From positions 17,942 to 81,941 of the forward strand of contig JAWUVZ010000086.1 of assembly GCA_034112105.1 (NCBI GenBank): a DNA stretch of 64,000 bases, given 5' to 3'. The position numbers and the translations under genes were made by a program. The notes beneath the pieces are model-generated. The model made no database searches and was not told where the DNA came from. It saw only the letters and a program-made list of their open reading frames with translations. Below, piece after piece: positions 62,389 through 64,000 of this stretch (the first letter of the stretch is position 1; the number at the start of each line of letters is the position of its first letter). Source of the DNA: Glaciecola sp034112105. Its GTDB lineage: Bacteria > Pseudomonadota > Gammaproteobacteria > Enterobacterales > Alteromonadaceae.

Positions 62389-63240
62389 TTACACAGAAAA
62401 AGGGTAAGCAATGGCATCGTAATGCTCATAACCTTCTACGATGAAGTCGTTTGTCGTTACCCATGTTTCAATATCTGTCAGTGACTTAATTTTAGGATTA
62501 ACCGTCAACTTAGGATTAGCTAGTGGCGTTCTAGTCAACTGCACATCTCGCATCAATTCGAATTGATTCTCATAAATATGGGCATTAATGATTTTATGAT
62601 ACGCTTTTTTGGGATTATTACCGGTAATTTGAGCCACTAAAGCTAGCATCACATATACCTGAATTTGATTGAAGTTTAAGCCCAGCGGAACGTCACAAGA
62701 GCGTTGATAGCTGGTGAGATACAAATCCTTACCTAATAATGAAAAGGTATGCGTATGCATGCATGGACGTAAACAGCCAAGCTCAAATTCACCTGGATTA
62801 TAGAATGTTACAATTTCACCACGATCATCGATACCTTTAGAAAGGTTATCAATAACTTTGCCAAGTTGGTCCAATACAGAACCATCTGGCTTCTGCCAAG
62901 TCCGGCCCTGAACACCATACACTCGACCCATATCATCCTCACCTTTACGATGCGGGTTTGCCAACCAAGCTTTGTTTTCGTTCGCGTTTGCATTCCAAGT
63001 ATTGCAACCTATAGAACGGAACTCTGCAGCATTTTGATAGCCGCGTAAATAACCAAGTAACTCAGCAATAGCTGCCTTATAAAAGCTTTTACGCGTCGTG
63101 ACTAAGGGAAAAGACTTATTTTCAACATCATATTCAAGCTCAGCATTAATGACTGTTAAACACTTTTGCCCTGTGCGCTCGTTGGTTAACAAAGTTCCTT
63201 CACTAACAATGCGCTGACATAATTGCTCGTACTGACTCAT
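62389..63240 (-). CDS. thyA: Thymidylate synthase
   Basis: 283 residues from the ATG at 63240 (AGGGA nine bases upstream; the ATG at 63249 is too near that site). ThyA makes dTMP from dUMP using methylene-tetrahydrofolate. The catalytic Cys is Cys160 in LRPCMHTHTFSL, followed by SYQRSCDVPLGLNFNQIQVY, the dUMP-binding region. The subtype with RPCM instead of PCH is also seen in Shewanella-like ThyA from memory. lgt lies directly upstream on the same strand (56 bases), as in E. coli. Confidence 0.97.
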   Translation of the reverse strand: MSQYEQLCQRIVSEGTLLTNERTGQKCLTVINAELEYDVENKSFPLVTTRKSFYKAAIAELLGYLRGYQNAAEFRSIGCNTWNANANENKAWLANPHRKGEDDMGRVYGVQGRTWQKPDGSVLDQLGKVIDNLSKGIDDRGEIVTFYNPGEFELGCLRPCMHTHTFSLLGKDLYLTSYQRSCDVPLGLNFNQIQVYVMLALVAQITGNNPKKAYHKIINAHIYENQFELMRDVQLTRTPLANPKLTVNPKIKSLTDIETWVTTNDFIVEGYEHYDAIAYPFSV

Positions 63241-63296
63241 AATGACCATTCCCTATCTTTGATTAAATACCAGATATTGCTTTTTGTAACATCGAA

Positions 63297-64000
63297 CTAC
63301 GCTTTCTTGCCGCTTTTAAAGGCATAAGCAATCAACGCAATACCAACCAATATCATTGGAATACATAACATTTGGCCTTGTGATAATCCAAGTGCATTCA
63401 AATCAAGATGTGCGTCTGGCTCCCGGAAATACTCAACAAAAAACCTAAATGTACCGTAACCTAACAAGAACAAGCCACCCACCGAACCAACGGGACGGGG
63501 TTTCGCAGAATATAACCATAAGATTACAAATAATAGCACCCCTTCAAGCGCGAATTCATAGAGTTGTGATGGATGACGCGCGCAGGCTCCGACGACTGAC
63601 TCAATACAATTTTGTGCACTATACCCCGGAAAAATTACTGCCCAAGGTACAGTCGTTTCGCGACCCCAAAGCTCAGCGTTTATAAAGTTCGCTAAACGGC
63701 CAAATAAGAGTCCAGATGGTGCCGAGACTGCAATCACATCTGCTACCTTCAGAATTGAAATTTCGTATTTTCGACAAAATAAAGTGCCAGCAACTATCAC
63801 ACCTAAAAAACCGCCATGAAAAGACATGCCGCCATCGAAAATTCTCAAAGCAGAAATGGGATCAGAGATATATTCAAATGGTTTATAAAAAAACACATAA
63901 CCCAACCGGCCACCAAAAATTATTCCAATAATCATCCAAGTCATTAATGAATCGAGGTTTTTTTCTGTTAGGGCTGAGTTTTTATTAGGCCAAATATTTG
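63297..64000 (-). CDS. lgt: Phosphatidylglycerol-prolipoprotein diacylglyceryl transferase, C-terminal part
   Basis: Inner-membrane enzyme that attaches diacylglycerol to the lipobox Cys of prolipoproteins. The frame stays open to the right edge; upstream of the internal Met at 63944 the sequence LTEKNLDSLMTW continues the family homology, so the gene is partial, with about 50 N-terminal residues missing. Signatures are GGRLGYVFFY, the Lgt signature DGGMSFHGGFLGVI, GRLANFINAELWGR and RHPSQLYEFALEG. Several membrane helices are present. It precedes thyA as in E. coli. Confidence 0.96.
   Translation of the reverse strand, partial: NIWPNKNSALTEKNLDSLMTWMIIGIIFGGRLGYVFFYKPFEYISDPISALRIFDGGMSFHGGFLGVIVAGTLFCRKYEISILKVADVIAVSAPSGLLFGRLANFINAELWGRETTVPWAVIFPGYSAQNCIESVVGACARHPSQLYEFALEGVLLFVILWLYSAKPRPVGSVGGLFLLGYGTFRFFVEYFREPDAHLDLNALGLSQGQMLCIPMILVGIALIAYAFKSGKKA

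Noticed and set aside
62244..62444. 66-codon plus-strand frame with a CKDRCHCH segment
   Set aside because: It runs into the end of thyA on the other strand, and the nearby GGAGG at 62326 has no start codon at a usable distance.
1..64000. CRISPR arrays, insertion sequences, prophage, toxin-antitoxin or integron features, tRNA and rRNA genes
   Set aside because: None recognised on reading both strands; no regularly spaced repeats, transposase, integrase or tRNA-like cloverleaf seen.

Overview
The window is ordinary chromosomal DNA from a marine-type gammaproteobacterium of moderate G+C content (roughly 40 to 43 percent by eye). The gene blocks trxA/rho facing rhlB-gppA, ubiE-ubiJ-ubiB, prlC with gor, pqiABC, rapA-rluA, lgt-thyA and glnA-ntrB-ntrC are classic gammaproteobacterial neighbourhoods. 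Two TonB receptors, DUF4124 next to ntrBC, the YceI/cytochrome b561 cluster and the thyA subtype point to Alteromonadales (a Glaciecola/Paraglaciecola-like genus is my guess, from protein resemblance only). I saw no tRNA or rRNA gene, CRISPR array, insertion sequence, integrase or prophage gene.

Layout. 1-2.4 kb: purEK (purK runs off the left edge) and a secreted M20 amidohydrolase. 2.7-7.7 kb: rho and trxA on the minus strand, rhlB and gppA on the plus strand. 7.8-12.2 kb: a periplasmic catalase-like peroxidase and the ubiquinone operon ubiE-ubiJ-ubiB, which hides an extra 44-codon gene filling the ubiJ-ubiB gap. 12.4-19.3 kb: a Tag-like glycosylase overlapping prlC, gor, and a large DUF305/beta-propeller lipoprotein. 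19.6-27.0 kb: a 12-TM permease with a D-2-hydroxyacid dehydrogenase, mgtE, and a four-gene pqi operon with pqiA split in two. 27.2-30.9 kb: rlmF, an RDD membrane protein, an ArgO-type exporter and an unknown gene. 31.0-36.0 kb: glnA-DUF4124-ntrB-ntrC with a clear sigma-54 promoter and NtrC-like sites before glnA. 36.2-38.1 kb: YceI, cytochrome b561, YceI. 38.3-44.4 kb: typA and a two-gene RND efflux operon. 44.6-49.3 kb: MalY-type lyase, DUF4920, a saccharopine-dehydrogenase-like protein, an ECH1-like isomerase and a thioredoxin-fold protein. 49.4-53.1 kb: a ZnuD-like receptor behind a Zur-box palindrome, and a REC-GGDEF diguanylate cyclase. 53.1-54.1 kb: a gene-poor kilobase. 54.1-64.0 kb: rapA-rluA, a second TonB receptor, DUF3530, an unknown small gene, thyA, and lgt running off the right edge.

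Working together: the window mixes housekeeping (purine and thymidylate synthesis, ubiquinone, RNA processing, translation GTPase, lipoprotein maturation), redox defence (gor, trxA, catalase-like, thioredoxin-like, pqi), nitrogen control, and envelope transport of metals and drugs. The items most worth checking are the 44-codon gene in the ubi operon, the DUF305-propeller protein with a Met/His-rich linker, the Zur-controlled receptor with a duplicated half operator, the dyad before the permease, and the gene-poor kilobase with a Cys-rich 55-codon ORF. I do not see strong evidence for a large new system.
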